Shown here: positions 54,445-64,000 of the stretch, piece after piece | Layout: each line of letters begins with the position of its first letter | How positions within the stretch are numbered: position 1 is the first letter of the stretch | Assembly (NCBI RefSeq): GCF_902686445.1 | Contig: NC_062219.1 | Location: 142,396,057 to 142,460,056, forward strand | Reading direction: 5' to 3' | Source: Sciurus carolinensis | Lineage: Eukaryota > Chordata > Mammalia > Rodentia > Sciuridae | DNA: 64,000 nucleotides | The notes under the pieces: generated by a model | Databases searched by the model: none | What the model was told of the DNA's origin: nothing | What the model saw: the letters and a program-made list of their open reading frames with translations, nothing else | Position numbers and translations under genes: made by a program

Positions 54445-55980
54445 ATATGACCACGAGGAGAGCCTTTAAAACAGCAAAGAATGAGGGAGACCGGTGTCAA
54501 CAAAGACCCGCCCAGAAGAGCAGAGCTTTTTATTAAGGAAGTAAATATCTGAGGGTTTGCTTTTGTTGTGTGATTCTAAGAAGGCTCAGAGGCCCCCAGG
54601 TGAGTTCAAAGTCCCCTCTGTTTACCGGGTAGAATAAATCTTATTATAATGGACACACTAGAATTAGCAGATAGAGAGGGCTTGGCTCCCTCTTTGACCC
54701 ATCTCCATAGAGATGGTCATCTGTGTGCAGCTGGCCTGGACTCTGGTGGGGGGTCAGGGCTGGGTGCACTGGAGTTTAAGACACTTCCAAGGCTCCCTGG
54801 CTTGCTTTGATCACGGGCCAGCAGCTGGGGCAGGTGGCAGCCCTGAGTTTGTGCTCAGCAGGGTCCCAGCTCTGGGGTGCCCACGTGGAGAGGGTGTGGA
54901 AACATTTTTCTGTGGAGCCCAGGTTCAGACAGCAGCCAGCCCGGAGGCGCTCCTTAGTCAGGGCCAGGCCCATGGCCTCAATGGGGCGGCTCTGCCTACT
55001 TCCCCTGTGTCAGCTCCTCACCACCAGCTCCATGTCCACACCCAGGTCCTGCCCTTTCACCTTTCTGCACCCCAGTGTCCGCGAGGACTCTTCTGGCACA
55101 GCTTACCCTGCCTCCTCTGCTCAGTCCCCATTTCCCAACTCCTCAGCTTCATCCTGGGACCCTCCTGCTTCCAGAAGAGCAGCAGCCAGGACCACTGGAC
55201 ACCAAGATTTGATGCTAGGCCACTTATCTTATCTTTATGAGCTGCAATTTTGGGCAAGTCACTTCTCGATACTCCATTCGATACTGTATTTGTAAATATT
55301 GGATAAATTCCCCAGTTCAGCTCAGAGCCTCTCTTGGTTTCAAAAAGACAATGAACGGTGTATACGCTGGCCTCACAAATCATCAATTCCCAGTTCTTTG
55401 GGAGCTAGTCCAGGCAATACAGTTTGACCAAACTGATAGCAAACTTGTAGACAATCATTCCACAGCTAAAGTATCCAAGGGGTCCACCATTTAGCAATAG
55501 GACTTCATTCACATCCAAGCTTTGCCTATATCCAGTCTTAAGAAATTGTTGACGATGAGGGTGTTGGCGTCAGGCTGTGCTCTAGAGTAATACCTTGAGG
55601 GAAAAAAAAACTTTTGAACACTCAAACCACAATTTTGACAATTTTCCCCTTGTCCCATGCATGAGGCTGGCCCAATTTTATACAAAGTCTCATAATCTGG
55701 GTGTGGCCAAATGTGGCCCCAGAGGCCACCATCACTGTTACACAACTAATTATTTTGCAAGTCTTGCCTCATCAAAACTATGTTTTTCTCTTTGTTTTGT
55801 CTTTCAAACACCCCTATTACAAATTGCAGACCTGGGCAACCCCAAACAGAGGGCTCAGCAGCTGACTTTGGCAATTTCCTCTTCGACTAACTGTGGGAAC
55901 AGAAGAGCAGACCCACAGGTGCAGGGTGGATGGGATCTTGGAGGTCAGGGGACTTAGCCTCCCATCAGGGTCCTCAGCCA
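54445..55980. other. unassigned sequence, GC-richer with overlapping ORFs
   Basis: Plus frames at 54713-55240 (175 codons) and 54807-55295 (162 codons), plus a 109-codon minus frame, overlap in the same GC-richer DNA with no recognised motif. 'TGAGCTGCAATTTTGGGCAAG' at about 55238-55258 looks like MIR core. No promoter or splice series is evident. Confidence 0.4.
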
Positions 55981-55984
55981 GTTA

Positions 55985-56190
55985 ACACGATCATTGGCTT
56001 ATGGAGCTCCTACTTGGTGTCAGATGCTATAGTGGGTGCTGGAGGGGACTTGGTCAAGACACTGAGCAAGACACTATCTCTAATTTCACAGAGGCACGTC
56101 AATAAGCAAAAGGGCTGCATCTGTGAATATAGTCTAGTTGTACACTTAGGGGTCCTAGGGACCCAGGGAGGGAATGTTACCTAGGGTTGT
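55985..56190 (-). repeat. L2 LINE fragment, antisense
   Basis: 'GAGCTCCTACTTGGTGTCAG', 'GATGCTATAGTGGGTGCTGG' and 'CTAATTTCACAGAGGCACG' match the antisense L2 3' section. Confidence 0.5.
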
Positions 56191-56234
56191 GGGGGTGCTC
56201 AAAAGTCTTCTTGGGAGAGGTGAACTCTTTCTTC

Positions 56235-56370
56235 CAGCCCCATCTTTCCTGAGGTATAACTGACAAAATATTCTGCATACTTAAGGTGCACAACTTGATG
56301 TACTGATGTACCTACACATTGTGGAACGATTGATCGCCACTATGGAGTTAATTAGCATATCTATCACTGC
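56235..56370 (-). repeat. L1M 3' UTR fragment, antisense
   Basis: 'TTCCTGAGGTATAACTGAC', 'GGTGCACAACTTGATGTACTG' and 'GAGTTAATTAGCATATCTATC' match antisense L1 3' UTR. Confidence 0.8.
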
Positions 56371-56548
56371 TTGATTTTGAGAAGGGGAGTTTCGCAGGGA
56401 AAAAGGAGTGAATTGGAAGGAAGATGTTCCAGGAAAAGTTCACAACGTGTTGGGAGAGTGGGAGGCCAGAAAGGAAGGATAGGAAAAAGGAAGGGAAGGG
56501 CAAGTAAGGGAGCCGGCCAGGGTCAGGGGAGGTACTTGTGCTCAGTGC
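56371..56548. other. purine-rich unassigned sequence
   Basis: GGAA/GGAG-rich with no longer perfect tract. Confidence 0.5.
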
Positions 56549-57754
56549 TTAATTAGTGAACTGCCAGGAGTCTCCAGCCTGCAGTAAGAAGTTCAAGGTG
56601 AGGGGTGGTAGGAGTGAGGCTGGAGCAGGAAGCAGGGCCCAGCCAGGAGGAGTCTCGATACGGAGTTGGGACTTCCTCCCGATGGGGTTCAGGATGCGCC
56701 ACTTCCAAACACAGCACCTGGCCTTTAAGAAAACAGCAGAGGCGGGAAGTTTGCTCTCACCATTCCCAACTTTGAAGCAGGGCCTAAGGTCCTCATGTGG
56801 GAGGTGCCCTGCTTGAACTTGGAGGAGAAAAACATCCTTATCTCTGAAGACCCACGGACACAGAGAAGTCTGAACAGTAGACATTGCTGAGATCCCCAAG
56901 TTCACTGCCATCGGATCCCACTGCTTGGTCCACGCATGCTCCTTGGTGCCTCTCCACTCTTCTCCACAGTGAAGCATGAACATACACAAGTTTTCCTGTT
57001 TTCCCATTTGCCTTTGGAAAACTTGCATCAAATAACTTACATGCCTTTTCCTTGTGACTGTCTTTTGTCCTAGGGACCTCAGGCAAAAACCTAGCAAGGA
57101 GTGAAGAAACGAGATCTTTTCCTGCGCTGGGCTCCCAAAGACAACAAGGAGATGCTGTCCGCCGCAAAAGCACAGCCGTTGGAGAACTCTGGGGGAGCCC
57201 TCCAGTTCCTTCCGGGGTCCCATCGGCAGGCAGTTTGTTCCACTGTGATGCAGGCCAGGTTGACGGCAAAATGTGCGTTCAAACGAAGCCCAAAACTGCC
57301 TCCGAGAGGACAGGTGGTTCCAAGAGCAACGTTCTCCATGTCTGAAGACCCTCCCGGCCCATCCCACTTCCTCTTCTTCAGGCTTGAGCAGCCCCCTCTC
57401 CCACTTCTCCCTGGATGCAGGAGGGCTTCTCCTGGGAAGCGTGGGGTTTGGAAAACCCAGGTTCTCCCTCTTACCTCTCCTCTAGAGACGCGAGCTGTCT
57501 GCACCACAGGGGTTCCACTGGGGCAGGGAGGCTCAGATGGGCCCACCTTGCTCTGCCTCTTCACCGTTGTCTCTGGCACTTGCCTTGGTGAGTGCCCTTT
57601 CCCGCTGCCTCTTAGTTGCCCAAACACTTCCTCTCTGCTCTTGCCTGTTCCCCCAGGAGCATCCTCTTTCCATCTTGCGTGTTTTGCTAAGCTTCAAGTC
57701 CAGTTACTGGGGTTCTTTTTACAACACCTTCCTCTGAACCCATGTAAATCTTAA
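56549..57754. other. region open on both strands, no identified product
   Basis: Minus frame 56549-57367 (272 codons, the longest in the window) overlaps minus frames 56838-57269 and 57091-57627 (143 and 178) and the plus frame 57101-57754 (217). None shows a signal peptide, domain or family motif I recognise, and they cannot all be coding. Base composition is GC-richer, which lowers stop frequency. An old pseudogene or alternative exon is possible but unsupported. Confidence 0.3.
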
Positions 57755-57769
57755 GTCAAACTGGCAACA

Positions 57770-57905
57770 GATAAGAAGAGCGTCCAGAGTCACAAAGACC
57801 TGGGCTGGAAATGTGGCTCAGCTGATGACCATCTGTGTGACTTCAGGTAAGTGACTTCCCTTCTCTGAGCTTCTGTTTTCTTCATATGTTTAATGCATAC
57901 AATTC
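57770..57905 (+). repeat. MIR SINE
   Basis: 'CAGAGTCACAAAGACCTGGG', 'GACCATCTGTGTGACTTCAG', 'GTAAGTGACTTCCCTTCTC' and 'TGAGCTTCTGTTTTCTTC' follow MIR. Confidence 0.92.
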
Positions 57906-57909
57906 CTGG

Positions 57910-58640
57910 CTTTCCAGGCTGTGAAGCTCTTCAGGTAATGTCTTTAGTATTGTGGGAAGTTCGAACTTTCCCACTAAAGGTTTGATATTGATCCTGGCGA
58001 TAGACAGGTTAAAGGAGTAAAGCATGATACATTTGTTGAATCATAACTTTATGGGACCCCGGAGCCTTCAGACTGAAGACTTAAAGGCCCAGAGTGAACT
58101 ACCCAGGTTTATGTGTAGGTTTGACAAAGCATGGGTAGCCATGTAAAAATATGTTTGGAAGAAGAGGTAGGATCTCATGCTAAGGGAGTGAGGCGGGTGA
58201 TCCCCTGAAGCACATCTGTTCAGATTCTTCTTGGCCTTCCAGGTAAGGGGCAGGACCCTTCCTAGAATCAGGATCTTATGACCTATAATTAAATATGCTA
58301 TGTCAAAGGACTTCTCTCTGATAAGATTTTCACAGAAAGGTGGGGGAAGGTCATAGTAATATTTTTAGGTTTTTATGACTGGCTTTGGGGGAGATGGAGT
58401 CTGGTTTCTCTGACCCACCTTGGGGAAGAGAAATTCTAATATCTGAGGCTTACCTTGGGGAGAATGGGAAGTGAGAGACAGAAGGGCAGGAGAAAGAGAA
58501 AATTCAAGTCACTTCCCAGTCTACTTCTGAGACCATCACTTGAGGTACCATTTTCTGAGCCCCCAACAGTAAATGGCAGGTCCACATCGATGACTGTGAA
58601 AATGACCATGGTGGTCACGATGGTGATCTTGCTCTTTTAC
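57910..58640. other. unassigned sequence
   Basis: Nothing recognised. Confidence 0.5.
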
Positions 58641-58644
58641 ACAC

Positions 58645-58770
58645 CCCTGTGTGATCTGGCTCTGACTGCTTACTAGGAGCCTCGGTTTCCTCATCTGCTT
58701 AGAACAGTAACAAGGATTTGCAGAGCTATTTAAAATCCAAGCATACAGTAGATGGTGAAGCACGTTTACT
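58645..58770 (+). repeat. MIR SINE fragment
   Basis: 'TGATCTGGCTCTGACTGC' and 'AGCCTCGGTTTCCTCATCTGC' match MIR, followed by a diverged tail. Confidence 0.7.
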
Positions 58771-58784
58771 TTCTTTCTTATTTT

Positions 58785-58915
58785 TAAATATTTCCTTTAG
58801 ATGTTGATAGACCTTATTTTATTCATTTATTCATATGGGTGTTGAGAATCGAACTCAGTGCCTCACACATGCCAGGAAAGTGTTCTACCACTGAGCCACA
58901 ATCACAACCCCAGTC
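58785..58915 (-). repeat. ID-type SINE, antisense
   Basis: 'GATGTTGATAGACCTTATTTTATTC', 'GGGTGTTGAGAATCGAACTC', 'GCCTCACACATGCCAGG' and 'CTACCACTGAGCCACAATC' read as an antisense ID SINE. Confidence 0.88.
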
Positions 58916-59117
58916 CCAATGTTTACTATCTTGCCTCTAACCTCCAGTGAATCCCTGGCCGCTGTGAGGTCCCTTCCTTCTATCTCGAGATGTTCCTATC
59001 AGGGTCCCAAATCTCTCTGGGTAAACATCCTGGGAGAACAGGAGGATCTTCCTTTTGGCTATCCAGGATCAAAGTGTCACACCCTGCTCCTGTTTTATCT
59101 CTTGTTCTCTTTTCTTG

Positions 59118-59495
59118 CTGCTATGGGCTAAATCATGTCCACCCACCCCCACCCCAACACACATACACACCAAAAAGAATGTGGAAGCCCTAGTCCCCAG
59201 TTCCTGTGAAGGGCAAAAAACGGTCACTGTGGACATCATCAAGTTAAGATGAAGTCCAGTCTAACTGCTATCCTTGTAAGAGAAGGAGACAAAAACATAC
59301 AGAGACAGAGACACAGGGAGAAGAGGGTCATGTGAAGATGGGGGCAGATGGAAGTCATGCTGCCACAAGCCAAGGAACTCCTGTGGCCATCAGCATCTTT
59401 TTCTAGAAGCTTCCAAGGAAGCATCGCTCTGCACACAATGATGTCAGACCTCTGGCCTCCAGAACTGTAGGTCTTTGCTACAGAAAACTAATGCA
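59118..59495 (+). repeat. MLT1-family LTR (MaLR)
   Basis: Begins TGCTATGGGCTAAATCATG, with 'ATGTGGAAGCCCTAGTCCCC', 'GGGTCATGTGAAGATGGGGG', 'AGTCATGCTGCCACAAGCC' and 'CTGGCCTCCAGAACTGTAGG'. Near full length. Confidence 0.85.
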
Positions 59496-59647
59496 CGGCC
59501 TCCATGACTAGTTAGAGTCCAAGTGGCAGAAAGTTTTAATTAATTGATCAAGTAAACTTTCCTAAAGTCCACTTTTAAAATGACCAGCTGGTTACCCGAA
59601 CTGGGATTTAGGAATACATCATGGTGAGTATGTATAAGATAAAATGA

Positions 59648-59748
59648 ATGTGGGCTGTGGTGTAGCTCAGGGGTAGAGCACTCACCTAGTGTGCGTAAGA
59701 CCCTGGGACCCATCCCAAGCAACACACACACACACACACACACACACA
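59648..59748 (+). repeat. ID SINE with (CA)n tail
   Basis: 'GTGGGCTGTGGTGTAGCTCAGG', 'GGTAGAGCACTCACCTAGTG' and 'AAGACCCTGGGACCCATCC' are the ID unit. Its tail has become a (CA)n microsatellite at 59720-59748. Confidence 0.88.
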
Positions 59749-59754
59749 GTGTAG

Positions 59755-60605
59755 ATGGAAAAGGGTCAGAGTGATCAAAAAAGAAAGAAAACTGCTTAAG
59801 AAGGTTCAAAACACTGCCTCTTAATGGATAAGAGAAAGCAACTTGTAAAAGTTGGAACGGTCTTCAATGAATGTCAGGGCAGCAAGAATAATACAGGGCC
59901 ATAATTCAAGGGTCTTAGGGGGGCTGGCATTTTTGTGCTGATTTAATCTAAGATTTCAGCTTTAACAAGGGATAAGGTTTACAGTCCGAAAATTAGCCAC
60001 AAGGTATAACTTTACTCCTGACTTAACAGGGAACTTGAATAAAGCAAGCAGCTCTGTCAGAACTTGCCGAGCAACTGCAGAATACTGTGTTTGAACAAAG
60101 CAGAGTTGGCCTGCCTGTGAGTTACAGGAAGAAAGGAGGGCAGAAAAAGAAAGAGCTCAAGGGCTATTTATTCTTTTTCTATGGGATGCATTGAAGAAAA
60201 GGCCAAATCACAAGTCACAGACCCAGCTGGAAAACACAGAACCAACCCAAGCACAGGGTCACGGTCACCGTCCCACCTTTCAGAAGCCCCCGCATCTGGG
60301 AGCACATTCAAAGGCACAATTCTGATGGGGTCCCCTTGGATCTGGGCTTCTGAAAGATTCATTCAAAAATCATGTGTGTCTTAAAAACCAGAACTGACAG
60401 GGATGGCTTGGAGTCATGCAGCCTGGTGTTTCAGGGTGAAAGCGTACTCAGATCTCTGCTGGTGGGAATGGAGAAAGAATTGGGGCCATGCACAGTGGAC
60501 AGAACCCTAACCCAATTCTGTTGAAGTGGATCATGGCTCCCTTTAAGGACCTTTAAGACTACCTGGACATCTGCTGTTTTCACCACCCAGCATCAGTTCT
60601 TCCCC
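59755..60605. other. unassigned sequence
   Basis: No repeat recognised. Confidence 0.5.
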
Positions 60606-60607
60606 TG

Positions 60608-60830
60608 CTTTGAGGAACCATGGACTGACTTCCTCTTGGGGAGTCGGCTTTCCTTATTCTTGGTCCCTGGTTGTAGGTGACCACAGCCTGGCCAATTAGG
60701 GTATTCCATTGTCCTGGAGGTAGGTAGTGATTGGTTTAGGGAAGGCACATGACCAGAGCCTGGCCAATCAGAGTATTTCATTGTCCTGGTAGCAATCATT
60801 GATTTAGGGATGGGCAAATGTTATAAGTCA
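60608..60830. repeat. 72-bp imperfect tandem repeat with CCAAT motifs
   Basis: The unit starting GCCTGGCCAAT occurs at 60686 and 60758, each with a downstream 'TTGTCCTGG' and 'GATT...TTTAGGGA'. Forward CCAAT (inside GGCCAATTAG and GGCCAATCAG) and reverse ATTGG are present. It may be an internal repeat of an old transposon or LTR; family not identified. Confidence 0.75.
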
Positions 60831-60839
60831 GCCCAAAGA

Positions 60840-61320
60840 GGTTTTGTTAAGGAGGACAAAATATAATAAAATGGAGTAGAATTGGTTCAGGGGACTTAAA
60901 AAAGAGTTTTAAATCTATGTCTGAAGTTGAACCTTTGAATTGGGCCAAAGACACATGGACTCTGACCTTTGAAACAACACTAATCTCTGCTGGCCTGTGT
61001 ACAGCAGACCCCTTGTCCCACACTACCCAGAGACTGAGGCTATACCCAATCCTTTTCTTACAAACCAGTGTTGCTTCTGCCAGCACCAATCATAATTCCT
61101 GACCAACAAATGATGTCATGACCAGCCCCCTTGTAGCTTAAAGCTATAAGCACAGCTGCCATCTTGCAAAACCTCAGAGCACATTCTCAAGACTGCTGGA
61201 ATCTGTGTCTGCCTGCACTGTGATCCTACTAAGCCCAATCTCACGCCATCTTCTTTTTTCTTGACTACACTGACTTCATCTTGGCTCCCAGGTTGATCCT
61301 AAGAACTTCTGCAGAAGCTA
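60840..61320 (+). repeat. possible ERV LTR, unclassified
   Basis: 'GACCAGCCCCCTTGTAGC', 'TTAAAGCTATAAGCACAGC' and 'CTGACTTCATCTTGGCTCCC' have the flavour of the 3' half of a mammalian ERV LTR. No terminal repeat pair or duplication confirms it. Confidence 0.35.
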
Positions 61321-61324
61321 TTGG

Positions 61325-61875
61325 GAATGAGATGAAGGTAGCTGGGATGCTGAGGGGACCAGGGGGCACGTGGAGCTGCTGGCCATCTTGCAATCACAGG
61401 AGAAGGGCTGAGTTGAGGGAGAAGTAGCAATGAGACTGAGCCCTTGCATTCAGATACAACGGAAGCTTTTTCCTGTTATATGAACTGATATACTTCCTCC
61501 TTTGGTTTACTTCAGCCTTTGGAAGTTCAGTATCTTTTACTGGCAACTTAAAGAGTTATAACACACAGATCTTAAGATGGTAAGGTGCAATAGCAACTGT
61601 CACGGAGAGCAGACAGAGAAGACGTGTGCTTTATATGCATCTGGCATGGAGGATCTGAAAGCTTGTAAGATAGAGATGACATAAACGTGGGAATACAGTA
61701 CTAAGGATATTTGGAAAACAAAATGATGGTAGGATTCCTTTAAGTCCTTCTGGAGTTAGGAAATAGAAACAAAGTCGTTGAAAGAAAACGACAGTCATCT
61801 GATTCTTGTTGCAGTAAGAAGGCATCATAAAGACCTGCCCCCAAAGCAAGAACTGTGAGTGACTATAGACTCCGA
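61325..61875. other. unassigned sequence
   Basis: Nothing firmly recognised. Confidence 0.5.
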
Positions 61876-61879
61876 ACTA

Positions 61880-61980
61880 GAGAGACCAACTCTCCCTAGT
61901 TTGTCTGGGACTGTTCCTGTTTTCATACTGAATGTCCCTTGTCTTGGGAATCCCTTTGTCCCTGGCAAACCTGAATGGTC
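61880..61980. repeat. short inverted-repeat MITE-like element
   Basis: Left 'CCTAGTTTGTCTGGGACTG' and right 'TTTGTCCCTGGCAAACCTG' are imperfect inverted arms around 'CTGAATGTCCCTTGTCTTGGG'. This layout recurs in mammalian genomes as a short DNA element whose name I cannot give. Confidence 0.6.
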
Positions 61981-61984
61981 CTTC

Positions 61985-62299
61985 ATGTGCTTTTCTCACC
62001 TGATCAGGTCACTTTAGTTTTCTGAACCTCAGTAAATAGGGTGTATGTGGCAGGGGAGTGGGTGGTGGGGGAACCAGCGTGGTTTTCAAGTCATGTTTTG
62101 GGGAACTGCAGGTTTTTGTGAAGGGCCACCACAGCTGCTCCAGAAGGGGAAGGCACTCTCTTCTGCTGCTGTCAGAGGAATTTTTCTGTATGTTTTAAAA
62201 ATAAGGCTCTACCTAAGATTGTCTGGGAGTGGAGGCTGCCCACTGGGGAATATAAATTCCATGGTTTCTTTTCTTTCTTAAGAGGCAAATGGCTCTTAT
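61985..62299. other. unassigned sequence
   Basis: Nothing recognised. Confidence 0.5.
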
Positions 62300-62430
62300 A
62301 GACCAGTGTTCATGCACCTGGCTGCTCCTAAGAGCCACCAAGGAGCTTTAAAACTGTGTACATTCCTGGCTACCGCACCTGGAGGTTTTGGCTCCACTGG
62401 AATTGAGTGGAGCTTGGGACCTGTATTTTT
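62300..62430. repeat. hAT-Charlie relic (MER20-like), part 1
   Basis: 'CAGTGTTCATGCACCTGGC', 'CACCAAGGAGCTTTAAAACTG' and 'TTCCTGGCTACCGCACC' resemble the MER20-type 'cacctggggagctttaaaa' block. Confidence 0.6.
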
Positions 62431-62544
62431 TTAAAAAAATCTTTGCAGGTGACATACATATAAATTATTCACAAATGTCAGTATGTTAACTATAATTAAT
62501 AATAAATTACTTTCCACACACCTCACAAACGGCCAAGACACATC

Positions 62545-62680
62545 ATTGTGCCAGAACATCTCGAACTTGCCCTGCATCAGGAAATCTCCTTCAAACACCG
62601 GACTACTGGGCCCCATCTCCAGGGTTTCTTGAAGGGCCCAGAAATTTGCATTTCTAAAATGCCCGCAGGAAGGTATCAGA
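62545..62680. repeat. hAT-Charlie relic (MER20-like), part 2
   Basis: 'GGACTACTGGGCCCCATCTCC' and 'GGGCCCAGAAATTTGCATTTC' match the second half of the same family. Confidence 0.65.
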
Positions 62681-62854
62681 TACCTTCAGTAGCATCATTT
62701 TGTGCCACCAACTTGAATAACTTGCCCGGTCTCTTTAAATTCTGTCATGGCTGAACCATCCCTCTTTCACCTCTTTCACTTAGCAAATTACTGATGAATA
62801 AATGAGTGGATAAGGGCTTTATAGGCTTCAGGGATGGCCGACTTTCTTTTTTTT

Positions 62855-63060
62855 ATTTTTTAGAACAAAATTTAAATAAAAGTTTAAATTGCTAAGTAAT
62901 GATCACGTGTATTTGTGGGGTACAGTGTGGTATTTCAATACATGTATACAATATAAAATGATCTGATCAGCGTAGTTGGTATGTCCATCACCTCAAACAT
63001 TTATTATTTCTTTTCAACTGACTTTCTAAAGAATCTTGGGACCTACACCCTTTAGCATGT
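62855..63060 (-). repeat. L1M 3' UTR, antisense
   Basis: 'GTATTTGTGGGGTACAGTGTGG', 'ATGATCTGATCAGCGTAG' and 'CCATCACCTCAAACATTTATTATTTC' are the antisense L1 3' UTR. Confidence 0.9.
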
Positions 63061-63064
63061 GAGA

Positions 63065-64000
63065 CAGATTTCTACAGGCTCTCTACAGGATATTGTCTCG
63101 TGGAACTGTGGTTGAGGACATGGGTGGGAACAACAGGATTTCCTGCTCTCGGCTTTAGGGACTTTGTGCTAAATACATAGAAGCAACTGCTTCAGTCTGT
63201 CCTGGAACCTTTAGCCAAGTTCACTGGGCTTTCTCAAAGACTCCATTTTGCTTTGTTTTTCACTAAGGCCAGAAGACTTAATGTTAACTACCAATTCCTT
63301 TCTGGCTATCTTTAGCTTGTTGTTGTATTTAAGTTTTTAAATCAATTTGCTGGGACGTTATGCAAGCAATTCTTGTTGCTCCGACTCTCTATTCCTGTGG
63401 CTCAACTTGTCACGATTCCTCTGGAAGCACTAAATGACCACTCTGATCTCTGCTCCGACTCTACCAGGGTCCCCCATCATCCTGCATCCTCCGCTTTGTT
63501 CTGGGGCTCTGTTGGGGCTGGAACAGCTGTGGGCAGCTTGGCACTATCTTTCCACCCATCATTAGTACAAGAAATGTTTCTTGGACTCCAGAACCTACTC
63601 ATGGCTCCATCCCAGACCTCAAGGCCAGACACACCCCATATAAAGTTAGAAAGGAAGAGAAACCACTGACCATCATTGACCACTAAATAGGGAGTGTTCC
63701 GTCCAAGTTCTGGAGGAACATTCAGATGGTTAAGTGGCTTTACAGCTTTTATGTAACTGCTTGAAATAAGAAACAGCATTCAGAAAATAAACACAAATAA
63801 CAATAATAGAATTGAAAGGGAGATTCCCTCTATTTCAGATCCTGCTTCTGTGATTGTGACGCAGACAGCCAATTTACTGGCATACGGTCCCATGATCGCC
63901 AGGAAAATAAGATTATGCCAAACAGGCAGGAAATAGAGGACCTTCCCAATTCCTTCCTGGAGAGAGGGATTGCTTGTGGCCAGAACCTGGGCTTATGGAG
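63065..64000. other. unassigned sequence to window end
   Basis: Two opposing frames (63373-63669 plus, 98 codons; 63477-63779 minus, 100 codons) over the same DNA have no motif. No repeat recognised. Confidence 0.45.

Overview
This window reads as non-coding DNA from a placental mammal, most likely a squirrel-family rodent (marmot, ground squirrel or relative). Three things point there: dimeric SINEs that join a 7SL-derived B1 unit to a tRNA-derived ID unit (2346-2548, 45384-45576, 51588-51789), ID-type SINEs with a long A/T-rich tail, and several L1 3' ends of one shared type that I associate with sciurids. The sciurid assignment is from memory of these families, not from a search. I found no intact protein-coding gene, no convincing exon series, no structural RNA gene, no CpG island and no CRISPR or bacterial-type system. 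The window looks intergenic or deep intronic.

Layout. 1-9 kb: a MER5A relic, an old L1 broken by a B1-ID SINE with a visible target-site duplication, two minus-strand L1 3' pieces, and long unassigned unique sequence. 9-16 kb: an MLT1 LTR, MIRs, an L2 tail, TG microsatellites and old L1 pieces. 16-22 kb: a 5'-truncated plus-strand L1, a MaLR-like LTR with an internal duplication, then an L2 relic interrupted by two MLT1 LTRs in opposite orientation with a MIR between them. 22-28 kb: a rodent-type solo LTR disrupted by a 91-bp inverted copy of sequence 0.7 kb away, a Tigger-type MITE and an antisense L2 fragment. 28-32 kb: a very long homopurine tract and a second truncated L1 split by a solo LTR with a 5-bp target-site duplication. 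34-46 kb: MER5A copies, a Tigger-like element, a third copy of the solo LTR carrying an ID SINE inside it, MIR and L2 fragments, a (CT)n tract and a B1-ID SINE. 46-52 kb: MER2, L2, a MITE and a HAL1 element with a SINE inside it. 52-64 kb: L2/MIR/MLT1 fragments, an unusual GC-richer stretch open on both strands, a 72-bp tandem repeat with CCAAT motifs, an inverted-repeat MITE and an L1 tail.

Nothing here works together as a gene system. The content is layered transposon history: ancient L2, MIR, MER5A and Tigger copies at the bottom, MLT1 and old L1/HAL1 above them, and rodent-lineage L1, solo LTRs and ID SINEs on top. The most noteworthy structure is the perfect 91-bp inverted repeat at 24227-24317 / 25034-25124, whose left arm interrupts an LTR and therefore looks like a templated insertion. 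Repeat family names are by recall of consensus sequences; boundaries of old copies are approximate.
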